This document shows, one piece after another, positions 43,828 through 52,961 of a stretch of 64,000 nt of DNA. The DNA is from Leadbetterella lacustris. Its GTDB lineage: Bacteria > Bacteroidota > Bacteroidia > Cytophagales > Spirosomataceae. The first letter of the stretch is position 1, and the number at the start of each line of letters is the position of its first letter. Position numbers and translations under genes: made by a program. The stretch covers positions 113,432-177,431 of the forward strand of contig OZ248427.1 in the NCBI GenBank assembly GCA_965234335.1. The letters are read 5' to 3'. Under the pieces are notes generated by a model, which was given only the letters and a program-made list of their open reading frames with translations, did no database searches and was not told the DNA's origin.

Positions 43828-45669
43828 TTATTTCTTTTTTCTTGAATTTTTCAATTCGGCACTTTGCTTCTTCATTTCTTCAGATGCTTGGAGTTGTTTT
43901 TGAATAAAATCGCCAAACTTGCTTTTTTTCTGCGGTTTGGTGTGATAGTTCTTTCGATTTTTCTCCAAAATTGCCAATATTTTGTCTTCATCAATGAATT
44001 TTCTAACAATCAACTGCTGTGCAATAGTTACCACGTTAGATACCAAGTAGTAAAAACTCAAAGCCGCTGGGAAGCTGTTCAAAACAAAAAAGAAAACCAA
44101 CGGAAAAATATAGGAGAGCTTTTTCATGTCCACCGGACCTGGCTGGTCAGGCGTAACTTGGTTGTTGTAATAAGTAAATGCCAAAGATGAAATCGTCATC
44201 AAAACTACGAAAAGACTAATGTGATGGCCGATTACTGGAATGTTGAATCCCCAACTGATTAATGAATCATAGGTAGAGAGGTCGTTGGCCCACAGGAAAT
44301 TTTTCTGTCTAAACATTAACATGTTTGGAAACAAGAAGAAGACCGACATCAAAATAGGCATTTGAAGCAATAATGGCACACAACCGCTTAACGGGCTAAC
44401 GCCCACTTGCTGATAAAGTTTCATGGTTTCTTGTTGCACTTTTACAGCATCGTCACCCACTTTTTCTTTGATAGCCGCTATTTCTGGTGCAAGAACACGC
44501 ATTTTGGCTGAACTTACGTAAGACTTGTAGATTAGTGGCGTAAGTGTGATTTTTATCATCAATACCACTAGGATAATTAAAAGGCCATAATTACTTATGA
44601 ATGACTCTACCCAGTTAAATAAAGGCACAAAAACGTATAAGTTGACGGGTTTAACGATGTCATAACCCAGATACAGGTTTTTCTGAAAATCATTTCCAAC
44701 ACTTTTAAGAGCATCTAAGTCGTTTGGCCCGAAATAATATTTTAGGGATACCTTGTTTTGACTCAAATCAGTGAAAGGAATCTGAGCTGTTACTTTTCCT
44801 AATTTCACTATTGAGCTGTCTTCAAGCGGTGTTTTGAGGTCGTATTGACTTTTTTCAAAAAAGCCATTTTCAGAAACTACACCAGCGGTGAAATATTTTT
44901 GTTTGAAAGAAAACCATTTTACTGGCAAATCAGCTGTTTCGTTATCATCAGATGTACTTCCCAAACCAAGGTCTTCAAATGTTTCTTCTTTGTCGAAATA
45001 ATTTAATTGGGCAGCTTTGCGGTTTTCAGAAAGGTCGTTTTCAAGAACCAACATTGGGTTCTCCCAAATCATGGTCGATGGTGCGTTTTTCAAAACTGCA
45101 CCCAGTCCTTCGGTTTTGATTTCTTGCTTTATTTCATAACCTTTTCCCGTGATTGTATATATTTTTTCGATTCTTCCACCTGAAACTGGCACAGAAAAAA
45201 CGATATTTTCTGATTTTTCTCCAGAAACATTCACACTAGGTTTAGAGGCCACAAAACTCAAGTTTGAGAGGCTTACATCTCCCGTATTTGTGGGTATTTG
45301 AAAATCCGAACTCGTATTTTTTCCATCGTAGAGTACAAGACTTTCTTTTTTGTTTGCTTGGTAGGCATCGAAAGTTTTGTAGTTTTTAAGTTCTACCTTA
45401 ACTATTTTGGCACCCCTGCTCGAAAGCGTCACCTTTATGTTTTCGTTTTCAGCAGTTACCATTTGCTCAGGAGCATTTGCCGCAGAGCTGTCCGCAACCA
45501 CCAAATTTTTTTCAGCCATGCCCTCGGTGGCAGGCTTTTTGGCGTCAGCAGCCTCGGTTTTTACTGGTTCTGCAGGCGGAGTAAGGGAGTCATTGAAGTA
45601 AATGTAGGTACCATACATCAAGAACAACAATATGAAGCCTATGATATAATTCTTGTCTAATTTTTCCAT
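43828..45669 (-). CDS. yidC: Membrane protein insertase YidC
   Basis: 613 residues. N-terminal anchor YIIGFILLFLMYGTYIYF, then a large periplasmic domain (about 60-350), then the conserved insertase core: WVESFISNYGLLIILVVLMIKI, YKSYVSSAKMRVLAPEIAAIKEK, CVPLLLQMPILMSVFF and VFFFVLNSFPAALSFYYLVS. The Arg in KMRVLAPE corresponds to the groove Arg of the insertase. A Lys/Gln-rich C-terminal tail follows. It inserts and folds inner-membrane proteins with or without SecYEG. Monocistronic, ended by a strong terminator. Confidence 0.96.
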   Translation of the reverse strand: MEKLDKNYIIGFILLFLMYGTYIYFNDSLTPPAEPVKTEAADAKKPATEGMAEKNLVVADSSAANAPEQMVTAENENIKVTLSSRGAKIVKVELKNYKTFDAYQANKKESLVLYDGKNTSSDFQIPTNTGDVSLSNLSFVASKPSVNVSGEKSENIVFSVPVSGGRIEKIYTITGKGYEIKQEIKTEGLGAVLKNAPSTMIWENPMLVLENDLSENRKAAQLNYFDKEETFEDLGLGSTSDDNETADLPVKWFSFKQKYFTAGVVSENGFFEKSQYDLKTPLEDSSIVKLGKVTAQIPFTDLSQNKVSLKYYFGPNDLDALKSVGNDFQKNLYLGYDIVKPVNLYVFVPLFNWVESFISNYGLLIILVVLMIKITLTPLIYKSYVSSAKMRVLAPEIAAIKEKVGDDAVKVQQETMKLYQQVGVSPLSGCVPLLLQMPILMSVFFLFPNMLMFRQKNFLWANDLSTYDSLISWGFNIPVIGHHISLFVVLMTISSLAFTYYNNQVTPDQPGPVDMKKLSYIFPLVFFFVLNSFPAALSFYYLVSNVVTIAQQLIVRKFIDEDKILAILEKNRKNYHTKPQKKSKFGDFIQKQLQASEEMKKQSAELKNSRKKK

Positions 45670-45879
45670 TTAGGAGATTATTGATAATAAAAATTTTCGC
45701 AAAATTCGTAAAAAAACTTTATTAAATGGAATCAATCTCTAATTAAATTAAGAACGGTCTTTTTTAGTTTTGAATTGGATTTTGTGAATACTCAAATATT
45801 CTACGTGCAGAATCGAATGACCGAAGTTTCTTCAGCTCAGAGAAGTGAATTGTTGAGATTCTTTTTTTATACATAGAAA

Positions 45880-46620
45880 TCAAATATCTCTGAAAATATT
45901 ATCCAGAATTATTCCTGTTGCCACCGCTGCATTCAACGATTCTGCCAAACCAACCCTCGGAATGGTGATTTTTGTATTTATTAGCTTTTCAATTTCTGGG
46001 CTAATACCGTGTGATTCACTTCCTATTACCAAGCCAAATGATTTTTCCATAGTCAAATGATGGATGTTTTGACCACCTAAAAAAGCTCCCAAAATAGGGA
46101 TTTGTAGACTTTCAATTAATGGAGCGAGTTCAAGATAATGTACTGAAACTCTGATGAACGAACCCATAGTGGAGTTGATGACCTTGGGGTTATAAAACTC
46201 CACCGTATTTTGACTGCAAAAAATATCTGTGATGCCGTACCAATCCGCTAAACGAATGATAGTGCCTAAATTGCCGGGGTCTTTGATATCGTCAAGTATT
46301 AGAATTAATTGATTTTCATTGACTAAAGAAGGTATTGTTTGTTTTTTTTGATTCACTACGGCCACCCCTGAATTATTGGTTTTGAAAGTAGAAATGGCTT
46401 GGATTTCCTCTTCCTTACAAATGTTCAATGTCTTGAATTTGGTATCTACGGGTACTTTTGCTTTGAAATTTTCAGTGCAAAATATATTTTCGATCTCATA
46501 TCCAGAATTTAATATTTCTAAAATCCCTTTTTCGCCTTCAACCAAAAATTTGCCATATTCTGTTCTGTATTTTTTATTATGAAGAGATTGAACGTATTTT
46601 TGCTGCTGTTTTGAAATCAT
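45880..46620 (-). CDS. TrmH/SpoU-family RNA methyltransferase
   Basis: 246 residues from the ATG at 46620 (MISKQQQKYVQSLHNKKYR); a TTG at 46626 is not needed. The N-terminal ~90 residues are the L30e-like substrate-binding domain. The SPOUT knot motifs are visible: LILILDDIKDPGNLGTIIRLADWYG (motif 1), LVIGSESHGIS (motif 2) and IPRVGLAESLNAAVATGIIL (motif 3). It methylates 2'-O-ribose in rRNA or tRNA; the exact site cannot be read. Its start is only 21 bp from the divergent Omp85-like gene. Confidence 0.92.
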   Translation of the reverse strand: MISKQQQKYVQSLHNKKYRTEYGKFLVEGEKGILEILNSGYEIENIFCTENFKAKVPVDTKFKTLNICKEEEIQAISTFKTNNSGVAVVNQKKQTIPSLVNENQLILILDDIKDPGNLGTIIRLADWYGITDIFCSQNTVEFYNPKVINSTMGSFIRVSVHYLELAPLIESLQIPILGAFLGGQNIHHLTMEKSFGLVIGSESHGISPEIEKLINTKITIPRVGLAESLNAAVATGIILDNIFRDI

Positions 46621-46641
46621 GATCAATTAATAAATAGAGGT

Positions 46642-49170
46642 TTGTTTAGAATATTTAAATATTGTTTGGCTTTTGCTTTATTGCTGGGAACTTTGTTTTC
46701 TTGTAAAAATAATGCACCGAAAGACAATAATAAGTATGTTTTGTGGAGAAATGATTTTAAAGGCAACCAAAATGTCATTGATGAAGAGTTGAGGCAGATT
46801 ATTCCCTTCTCTCAAAAAGAGAACTCAAAACCACTCGAATTGCCCATTACACCAAGAGTTTGGTGGTATAATTTTGGACAAAACACCTTTAATCCAGCCA
46901 AAAACGAAAGAAAATTAAGTGTTTTGGTAGAGGAGCTAGACCAAATTAGAAAATCCAACAACGTTTCAGTCCGTAAAATACAAAAAATAGAAAAAAAGAT
47001 TGAACGCTTGCAGGGCAATCTACAAGAACAGTCTGGATGGCTTTGGAGGAATGTTGGTGAAAAACAGGTACTTATTTCAGAATCTAACGTGGCAGAAACA
47101 GCTTCAAAAATGAAGAAATTCCTCTATGATGTGGGCTACAGGGATGCCGAGGTTAGTTATCGGCTCGATTCTTCTAATGCCAAGCGGAAACTAAAGGTGA
47201 CTTATTTTATAGACGAAAAAATTGGTTATCGAATAGACACGGTTCAATATGTGACTACCGACAAAGTGATTGATAGTTTAATTAAATCCAATGTTACTCA
47301 ACAAACTATTTCTGCCGGAAGTCTTTTTGATTTGCGACTGGTGGTCGCTGAAAAACTACGTTTGGAGGCCTTGCTCAAAGATAACGGTTACTATAACTTC
47401 AACAATAAGTTTATCAGTCACGGTGCTTCTAATTATGAAAATGACGAAGCTCTTTTCTTGAAAAACAAAAGAGGGAACTTGAAGATTGAAGTACAAAGTC
47501 CGGAAGACAAACCTCGTCATGAACGTTTTACTGTAGAGGAAGTTATTTTTAAGGCCTTTGATCCCAACAGCAGTGAGACCTACCGAAGCCCCGATACCGT
47601 TTTTTACAATGGGGTTAAGTTTATAAGACTTGACCGCAACGTACCCATCAATATCATCAGTCCGCGTATCATTTCTATGCCTGGTTCTGTTTACCGTATA
47701 TCTGATATCATGGAAACCCAGCGGCAGATTTCGCTTTACAATCAATTTGCTTTTACATCTTCGCAAATAAAACCGCTTTCACCAGGCCAGCTATCTCTCG
47801 AATATTTCTCTCCTTTGCTTGAGAAATATACTTTTGGTATTAGTCCAGGTATCAATAATATCTATAATGACGGCACCACTTTTTTTGGTTTAGGAGTACC
47901 CGTTTCATTGACGGCTCGTAATCTTCTAAAAAAATTAGAAATTTTTGAGGGTTCTCTGAGAGCATCTTATGAAGGTCAGCCAGCTCCTATCAACACTTCT
48001 AGTGAGACTAGCGGTGCCATTCGGGGTAGTTTAGAACTAGGCCTTAATCTCAACCTTACTTTGCCTACTTTGTGGCCGTTGCACAATTCGCTAAAAGTGC
48101 TTAATCTCAAGAACCCAAGGACAATTTTCGGCATTGGATATAACTATTCGGAGCCTTTTTGGGGTAAAAGGCTTAATTTCAAACTCAATACCAATCATTC
48201 TATTCAGTTTTCTAAAAATGCTTTTTTGTATTTAAGTGTGTTGGACGCTCATCTCATCAATACCATTTATTTCAATAACGAATCCGGCCGGAGGTTTTAC
48301 AACAGCTTGATTGATTTGCAACAGCAGGGAAACAATCTCAAAATAACCTTTGATCCACAGTTTGTTTCTTCACTCAACACCAATTTCGTTTACAATAATC
48401 AAAACCCCAGTAAGCCACTTTCCTCTTCCAAGTTTTTTAGACTATTTCTGGAGTCAGGTGGTACGGTTCTTAATTTTCTCAACAATAAAGAAAGAATCAA
48501 TATCATAGAGAAAGTATTTCCATTGAGACAGTCCGAAAACGGGATTGACAGTGTTCGTGCTTATTTTAGATTCGTTAAACTAAATGCCGACTACAGACGA
48601 AGCGTGGGTATAAATGCTAAAAGTAGTTATGCTTATAGATTCAACCTTGGGTTGGCTAATCCCTACGGCAGCAACCGTTCGATGCCTTTTGATAAGAATT
48701 TTTTTATAGGTGGTAGTAACAGTGTCAGAGCATGGGCTCCAAGGACGCTTGGAGCGGGTTCCTCAAAGCCTGACATCACTGGTGCGGGGAACACTATCCC
48801 GCAGCCCGGAGACATTTTACTTGAATCGAGTATAGAATACCGCGTTAAAGTATTGCACTTCGCTGGTGATATTCAGCTGGCGGGTTTTATTGATGCCGGC
48901 AATGTCTGGAAATGGCACCAAACCAATACCCCAACTAAATTGGACAAAGCCAATTTCGATTTTCGAAGATTTTATAAAGAAATAGCTGTTGGTACGGGTT
49001 TTGGACTCCGTTGGGACTTGTCCTATTTCTTGTTTAGGTTTGATTGGGGCATAAAGGTATTTGACCCGAGCCAAGACAAAGGAAACAGATTCGTACTCGA
49101 CGATTTCTCGCTCCGAAGAAACCAACAATACGGACTCAACTGGAATTTTGGTATAGGTTATCCGTTCTAA
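46642..49170 (+). CDS. Omp85/TamA-like outer-membrane lipoprotein with POTRA domains
   Basis: 842 residues. The start is a TTG at 46642 preceded by AGAGG; no ATG exists before the signal sequence, so I accept TTG. The signal FRIFKYCLAFALLLGTLFSC ends in a lipobox Cys at 20. A long periplasmic half contains POTRA-like repeats (FLYDVGYRDAEVSYRLDSS, DNGYYNFNNKFI and similar). The C-terminal ~400 residues are a 16-strand beta-barrel with the family motif FFIGGSNSVRAWAPRTLG (VRGY/F-type loop 6) and a C-terminal aromatic residue (PF). It probably assembles outer-membrane proteins or translocates a substrate; in Bacteroidota such lipoproteins are often called BamA/TamA-like surface antigens. Confidence 0.88.
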   Translation: MFRIFKYCLAFALLLGTLFSCKNNAPKDNNKYVLWRNDFKGNQNVIDEELRQIIPFSQKENSKPLELPITPRVWWYNFGQNTFNPAKNERKLSVLVEELDQIRKSNNVSVRKIQKIEKKIERLQGNLQEQSGWLWRNVGEKQVLISESNVAETASKMKKFLYDVGYRDAEVSYRLDSSNAKRKLKVTYFIDEKIGYRIDTVQYVTTDKVIDSLIKSNVTQQTISAGSLFDLRLVVAEKLRLEALLKDNGYYNFNNKFISHGASNYENDEALFLKNKRGNLKIEVQSPEDKPRHERFTVEEVIFKAFDPNSSETYRSPDTVFYNGVKFIRLDRNVPINIISPRIISMPGSVYRISDIMETQRQISLYNQFAFTSSQIKPLSPGQLSLEYFSPLLEKYTFGISPGINNIYNDGTTFFGLGVPVSLTARNLLKKLEIFEGSLRASYEGQPAPINTSSETSGAIRGSLELGLNLNLTLPTLWPLHNSLKVLNLKNPRTIFGIGYNYSEPFWGKRLNFKLNTNHSIQFSKNAFLYLSVLDAHLINTIYFNNESGRRFYNSLIDLQQQGNNLKITFDPQFVSSLNTNFVYNNQNPSKPLSSSKFFRLFLESGGTVLNFLNNKERINIIEKVFPLRQSENGIDSVRAYFRFVKLNADYRRSVGINAKSSYAYRFNLGLANPYGSNRSMPFDKNFFIGGSNSVRAWAPRTLGAGSSKPDITGAGNTIPQPGDILLESSIEYRVKVLHFAGDIQLAGFIDAGNVWKWHQTNTPTKLDKANFDFRRFYKEIAVGTGFGLRWDLSYFLFRFDWGIKVFDPSQDKGNRFVLDDFSLRRNQQYGLNWNFGIGYPF

Positions 49171-49248
49171 TCGTTGTTTTGTCTTCATTTTTTTTCATTC
49201 AAAGCTCCATTTACGCGATTTAAGATAATTTAAAAGTGTTTTTAATAC

Positions 49249-49276
49249 TGACATATTGTCATATTTCGTAATTTTG
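49249..49276 (+). promoter_or_regulatory. Palindrome and -7 box before miaB
   Basis: TGACATATTGTCA (49249-49261) is a palindrome with a 3-nt centre. It is followed by TAATTTTG (49269-49276), matching the Bacteroidota -7 consensus TAnnTTTG, 28 bp before the miaB ATG. The palindrome sits where a -33 element or operator would be and resembles TTGACATTTGTCAA at 23057. Confidence 0.5.
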
Positions 49277-49303
49277 CATTACTTTTTAACAACAGATACT
49301 TTA

Positions 49304-50710
49304 ATGACAGCCGAAAATATAACTTTAGAGGAACTAGAAAACTTAGATGAAGCCAAGGTCTCGGCAAACGAACACGTGCTAGGCACCAAGAAACTCTATA
49401 TTGAGAGCTATGGCTGCCAAATGAACTTTGCCGATAGCGAAGTGGTGGCCTCCATTTTAAGAACCAACGGCTATTCTACCACCTCCAATCTCGAGGAAGC
49501 CGATTTGGTGTTGCTCAACACCTGTGCCATCAGAGACAACGCCGAGCAAAAAGTTAGGCATAGACTTTCGGCACTTAACAAAAACAAAAAGGCAAATCCT
49601 AGCCTTAAAATAGGCGTATTGGGTTGTATGGCCGAACGTCTAAAGACCAAGTTTTTAGAAGAAGAAAAAATGGTAGATTTGGTAGTTGGGCCAGATGCCT
49701 ACCGCGACTTACCTAATCTGCTCCAAGAAGTAGAAAGTGGCCACAAAGCGGTCAATGTTTTTCTATCAAGAGAAGAAACTTACGCCGATATTTCTCCCAT
49801 TCGTTTAGATTCTAACGGTGTTTCAGCGTTTATTTCTATTATGCGTGGCTGCGACAACATGTGCAGCTTTTGTGTTGTGCCTTATACCCGTGGTCGTGAG
49901 CGTAGCCGTGACCCACATTCTATTTACAACGAAGCCCTTGGCTTATTTGAGCAGGGATTTAAAGAAGTGACGCTTTTGGGTCAAAACGTAGATTCCTACA
50001 AATGGTCTAACGAAACCGAAAAGTATAACTTTGCCAATTTGTTAGAAAAAGTGGCATCTATTCACCCCGATTTGAGAGTGCGGTTTTCTACTTCGCATCC
50101 AAAAGACATAACCGACGAAGTATTGTACACCATCAAAAAGTACGATAATATCTGTAATTACATCCATTTGCCAGCTCAAAGTGGTAGTTCGAGGATATTG
50201 GAATTAATGAATAGAACCTACAGCAGAGAATGGTATTTGGAGCGGATTCATAAGATTAGAGAAGTTCTTGGAGAGGACTGTGGCGTGTCGCATGATATGA
50301 TTGCGGGCTTCTGCACCGAGACAGAGGAAGATCACCAACAAACACTAAGTTTGATGGACGAGGTTGTTTTTGACTACGGTTATATGTTTTTCTATTCTGA
50401 AAGACCTGGAACACCGGCTGCCAAAAATATGAAAGACGATGTGTCATTGGAAGATAAAAAACGCCGTGTTAACGAAATTATAGACAAGCAGCGGCAACAC
50501 TCGGCCATCAAAAATCAAATGTCCGTGGGTAAGGTGTTCAGGGTATTGATAGAAGGTGAATCAAAGAAATCTAAATCTGATTTTGCGGGAAGAAACGATC
50601 AGAGTAAGGTTATAGTTTTTCCAAGAAAAACCTACTCCAAAGGCGATTATGTGAATGTTTTGGTAAATTCGTGTACATCCGGTACGCTCATAGGCGAAAT
50701 AGTAGACTAA
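49304..50710 (+). CDS. miaB: tRNA-2-methylthio-N6-dimethylallyladenosine synthase MiaB
   Basis: 468 residues from the ATG at 49304; the in-frame ATG at 49256 lies upstream of the promoter-like sequence and was rejected. The UPF0004 domain has ESYGCQMNFADSE, NTCAIRDNAEQKV and GVLGCMAERLK, giving the three cysteines of the auxiliary cluster. The radical-SAM motif is IMRGCDNMCSFCVVPYTRGR (CxxxCxxC). Then FSTSHPKDITDE, LPAQSGSSRILELMNR and a C-terminal TRAM domain (LIEGESKKSKSDFAGRND). It thiomethylates A37 of tRNAs reading UNN codons. Followed by the sigma-54 activator gene after 3 bp. Confidence 0.97.
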   Translation: MTAENITLEELENLDEAKVSANEHVLGTKKLYIESYGCQMNFADSEVVASILRTNGYSTTSNLEEADLVLLNTCAIRDNAEQKVRHRLSALNKNKKANPSLKIGVLGCMAERLKTKFLEEEKMVDLVVGPDAYRDLPNLLQEVESGHKAVNVFLSREETYADISPIRLDSNGVSAFISIMRGCDNMCSFCVVPYTRGRERSRDPHSIYNEALGLFEQGFKEVTLLGQNVDSYKWSNETEKYNFANLLEKVASIHPDLRVRFSTSHPKDITDEVLYTIKKYDNICNYIHLPAQSGSSRILELMNRTYSREWYLERIHKIREVLGEDCGVSHDMIAGFCTETEEDHQQTLSLMDEVVFDYGYMFFYSERPGTPAAKNMKDDVSLEDKKRRVNEIIDKQRQHSAIKNQMSVGKVFRVLIEGESKKSKSDFAGRNDQSKVIVFPRKTYSKGDYVNVLVNSCTSGTLIGEIVD

Positions 50711-50713
50711 ATT

Positions 50714-52024
50714 ATGATAAATACCACCGAAATACAAAACGCAAAAAACAGGTTTGGGGTAATAGGAAACGCTGCACCGCTAAACTTCGCTTTGAGCATT
50801 GCTATTCAGGTAGCACCGACTGACCTTACCGTACTTATCAATGGAGAGAGTGGCAGTGGTAAAGAGTCATTTTCAAAAATAATTCATGGACTGAGCAACC
50901 GCAAACTCGGGCCATTTATAGCCATCAACTGTGGTGCCATTCCGGAAGGAACCATAGATTCAGAGCTCTTTGGACACGTAAAAGGCTCATTTACTGGTGC
51001 CATAGAAGACCGAAAAGGTTATTTTGAAACTACTAATGGAGGTACAATTTTTTTGGACGAAATCGCCGAAATGCCGCTGGGTACGCAGGCACGTTTGCTC
51101 AGAATCCTTGAAAATGGTGAATACATACCTGTCGGTTCGTCAAAAGTTAAGAAAACCAACGTGAGAGTGGTGGCAGCCACCAATGTCAACCTCCAAACGG
51201 CTATAGACAAAGGCGAATTCAGAGAAGACCTTTACTACAGACTCAATACGGTGCCAATCATGGTACCCCCTTTGCGTGATAGAGGTTTTGATATTGAGCT
51301 ACTTTTTATAAAATTCACTAGTGATTTCGCAGAAAAAAACCTCATTCAACCGGTGGAACTCACCGAAGAGGCACGTGCGATGCTCCGAGTTTTTAGGTTT
51401 CCAGGAAACATTAGGCAACTAAAAAATATTGCAGAACAGATAACCATTCTTGAAAATGACCGAATCATCAACAGTCAGATTCTGGAAAAGTATCTTCCAA
51501 AAAGTCAAAAGTCAGGCTTGCCAGCTTTGTTAAATCCGCAAGATTTGGGTGGGTTGAACGATTACACGGAGCGGGAATTGCTTTATAAAGTGCTTTTTGA
51601 CATGAAAAAAGATATCACCGAACTTAAGAAATTGGTTTATTCCTTAATGTCAAACGATGGCATGAGTACCGCAGCAGAAAATCTAAAACATGAGATATTC
51701 AAAGATGTCATGACTGAACCACCGGTGGTGTATGCCAGACCAACTATTGCCGAAACTGATCCGGTGTATCCTGTTTATAATCAGCCATTAAGTGAGAATT
51801 TTATAAAGATTGACGATTATCAAAAAAACCGTGAAAACGTGGAGGATATCAGTCATGAAACAGAGGAGGAGTCGCTGTCGTTGGAGAAAAACGAAAAAGA
51901 TATGATTATTAAAGCTCTGAAAAAGAATAATTTCAAAAGAAAGTATGCGGCCATGAGCCTTGGAATATCTGAACGTACCTTGTATAGAAAAATTAAACAA
52001 TATGACATCGAAGATGAAGATTAA
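50714..52024 (+). CDS. Sigma-54-dependent transcriptional activator without a receiver domain
   Basis: 436 residues. It begins directly with an AAA+ domain: Walker A NGESGSGKES (43-52), the sigma-54 contact loop GSFTGA (91-96) in place of the usual GAFTGA, Walker B GGTIFLDEIAEMP, and sensor VAATNVNL. The arginine-finger region is REDLYYRLN, and FPGNIRQLKNI marks the end of the AAA domain. After a ~150-residue linker, an HTH of the Fis type is at the C-terminus (KKNNFKRKYAAMSLGISERTLYRKIKQYDI, shown in two parts in the sequence). The lack of any sensory domain suggests control by partner proteins or expression. It lies in a miaB-activator-LptE-like-hypothetical cluster on the plus strand. Confidence 0.92.
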   Translation: MINTTEIQNAKNRFGVIGNAAPLNFALSIAIQVAPTDLTVLINGESGSGKESFSKIIHGLSNRKLGPFIAINCGAIPEGTIDSELFGHVKGSFTGAIEDRKGYFETTNGGTIFLDEIAEMPLGTQARLLRILENGEYIPVGSSKVKKTNVRVVAATNVNLQTAIDKGEFREDLYYRLNTVPIMVPPLRDRGFDIELLFIKFTSDFAEKNLIQPVELTEEARAMLRVFRFPGNIRQLKNIAEQITILENDRIINSQILEKYLPKSQKSGLPALLNPQDLGGLNDYTERELLYKVLFDMKKDITELKKLVYSLMSNDGMSTAAENLKHEIFKDVMTEPPVVYARPTIAETDPVYPVYNQPLSENFIKIDDYQKNRENVEDISHETEEESLSLEKNEKDMIIKALKKNNFKRKYAAMSLGISERTLYRKIKQYDIEDED

Positions 52025-52526
52025 GTGCATAAAGCAGGTGTTTCTTTTCGTAATTTTGGTTGGTTTTATCTCCGGCTGTAAAATATATTCGTTTACAGGT
52101 ACTACGCTATCACCAGATTTGAAGACTTTTTCTATTCAAAACTTCCAGATGGCTGCGGCTGGAGGACCACAAAACATGAGTTTGACTTTCAACGAAAAAC
52201 TCAAGGAATATTATCAGCGAAACACCAGCTTGAAGTTTAAAAATACGGACGGAGATATTCATTTGGAGGGTTCAATTATTGCCTACGAAATTACGCCTGT
52301 CTCTGCCACGGCTGGAGACCTCGCGGCCATGAATCGTCTGACCATTACGCTTGAGGTGAAGTTTACAAATAAAACCAGCGAGCAAGAAAGCTTCGAAAAA
52401 GAATTTAGTTTCTACCAAGATTTTCCGCAAGAGCAGTCTCTCACTCAGGCTGAACCTATATTGGTGCCCAAAATACTTGATCAATTAATTCTAAATATCT
52501 TTAACTCTACTGCGGCCTCATGGTGA
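52014..52526 (+). CDS. LptE-like lipoprotein
   Basis: 170 residues from the ATG at 52014; the ATG at 52002 is an alternative. Signal CIKQVFLFVILVGFISGC, with the lipobox Cys at 18. The mature part, KIYSFTGTTLSPDLKTFSIQ then FNEKLKEYYQRNTSLKF, GDIHLEGSIIAYEITPVS and a pattern of beta strands, matches the Bacteroidota LptE family. It pairs with LptD in LPS export at the outer membrane. The start lies within the end of the activator gene (10 bp overlap) and the end overlaps the next gene by 7 bp, giving a tightly coupled operon. Confidence 0.85.
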   Translation: MKIKCIKQVFLFVILVGFISGCKIYSFTGTTLSPDLKTFSIQNFQMAAAGGPQNMSLTFNEKLKEYYQRNTSLKFKNTDGDIHLEGSIIAYEITPVSATAGDLAAMNRLTITLEVKFTNKTSEQESFEKEFSFYQDFPQEQSLTQAEPILVPKILDQLILNIFNSTAASW

Positions 52527-52867
52527 TTTCTCCTGAAATTTTCAACAACCTCGTTCTGAAGAAAGACTTCAGTGATACAGAAGCCATTGATTATCTAATA
52601 TCCGTTTGCAAGGCTTATCCTAACTTTATGCTGCCCCATATTTTGTTGCTCAACTACGAGCCAGACTTCTTCCATAAGGAGTTTTGGGAAAAAGGGGAGG
52701 AGATGTTTTTGAGTTCGAAAAACAATTTGAATGCGTTCATGGGTAAAGAAAGCGTGGAGGAAAGGGTGATTTTAAATAAAATAAAAAACAGTAATTTAGT
52801 GAATACCGTAGATCAAAAAGTCATTCTTCTGCAATACCTCTCCAAGGATGCACCGAAGTTTATCTAA
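52520..52867 (+). CDS. Hypothetical protein of the lptE-secG cluster
   Basis: 115 residues, predicted mostly helical with no signal or membrane segment. It has recurring Leu/Phe/Asn blocks (FNNLVLKKDFSDTEAIDYLI, ISVCKAYPNFMLPHILLLNY, FHKEFWEKGEEMFL) suggestive of short helical repeats. No family recognised. It overlaps the LptE-like gene by 7 bp, so it is part of the operon, and secG follows after a 94-bp spacer with its own promoter. The location suggests a role in envelope biogenesis. Confidence 0.8.
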   Translation: MVISPEIFNNLVLKKDFSDTEAIDYLISVCKAYPNFMLPHILLLNYEPDFFHKEFWEKGEEMFLSSKNNLNAFMGKESVEERVILNKIKNSNLVNTVDQKVILLQYLSKDAPKFI

Positions 52868-52918
52868 TAAATTCGCCAACATTTCAGAAAAAAAGTATGG
52901 TTAGTGTTGAAAAAATAC

Positions 52919-52926
52919 TAACTTTG
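52919..52926 (+). promoter_or_regulatory. secG promoter, -7 box
   Basis: TAACTTTG fits the Bacteroidota -7 consensus TAnnTTTG and lies 36 bp before the secG ATG; the upstream TTG (in GTGTTGAAA) may contribute to the -33 region, although its distance is shorter than usual. Confidence 0.6.
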
Positions 52927-52961
52927 CGGTTCTTTTAGAAAACAATAAGAAAATTACAAAA

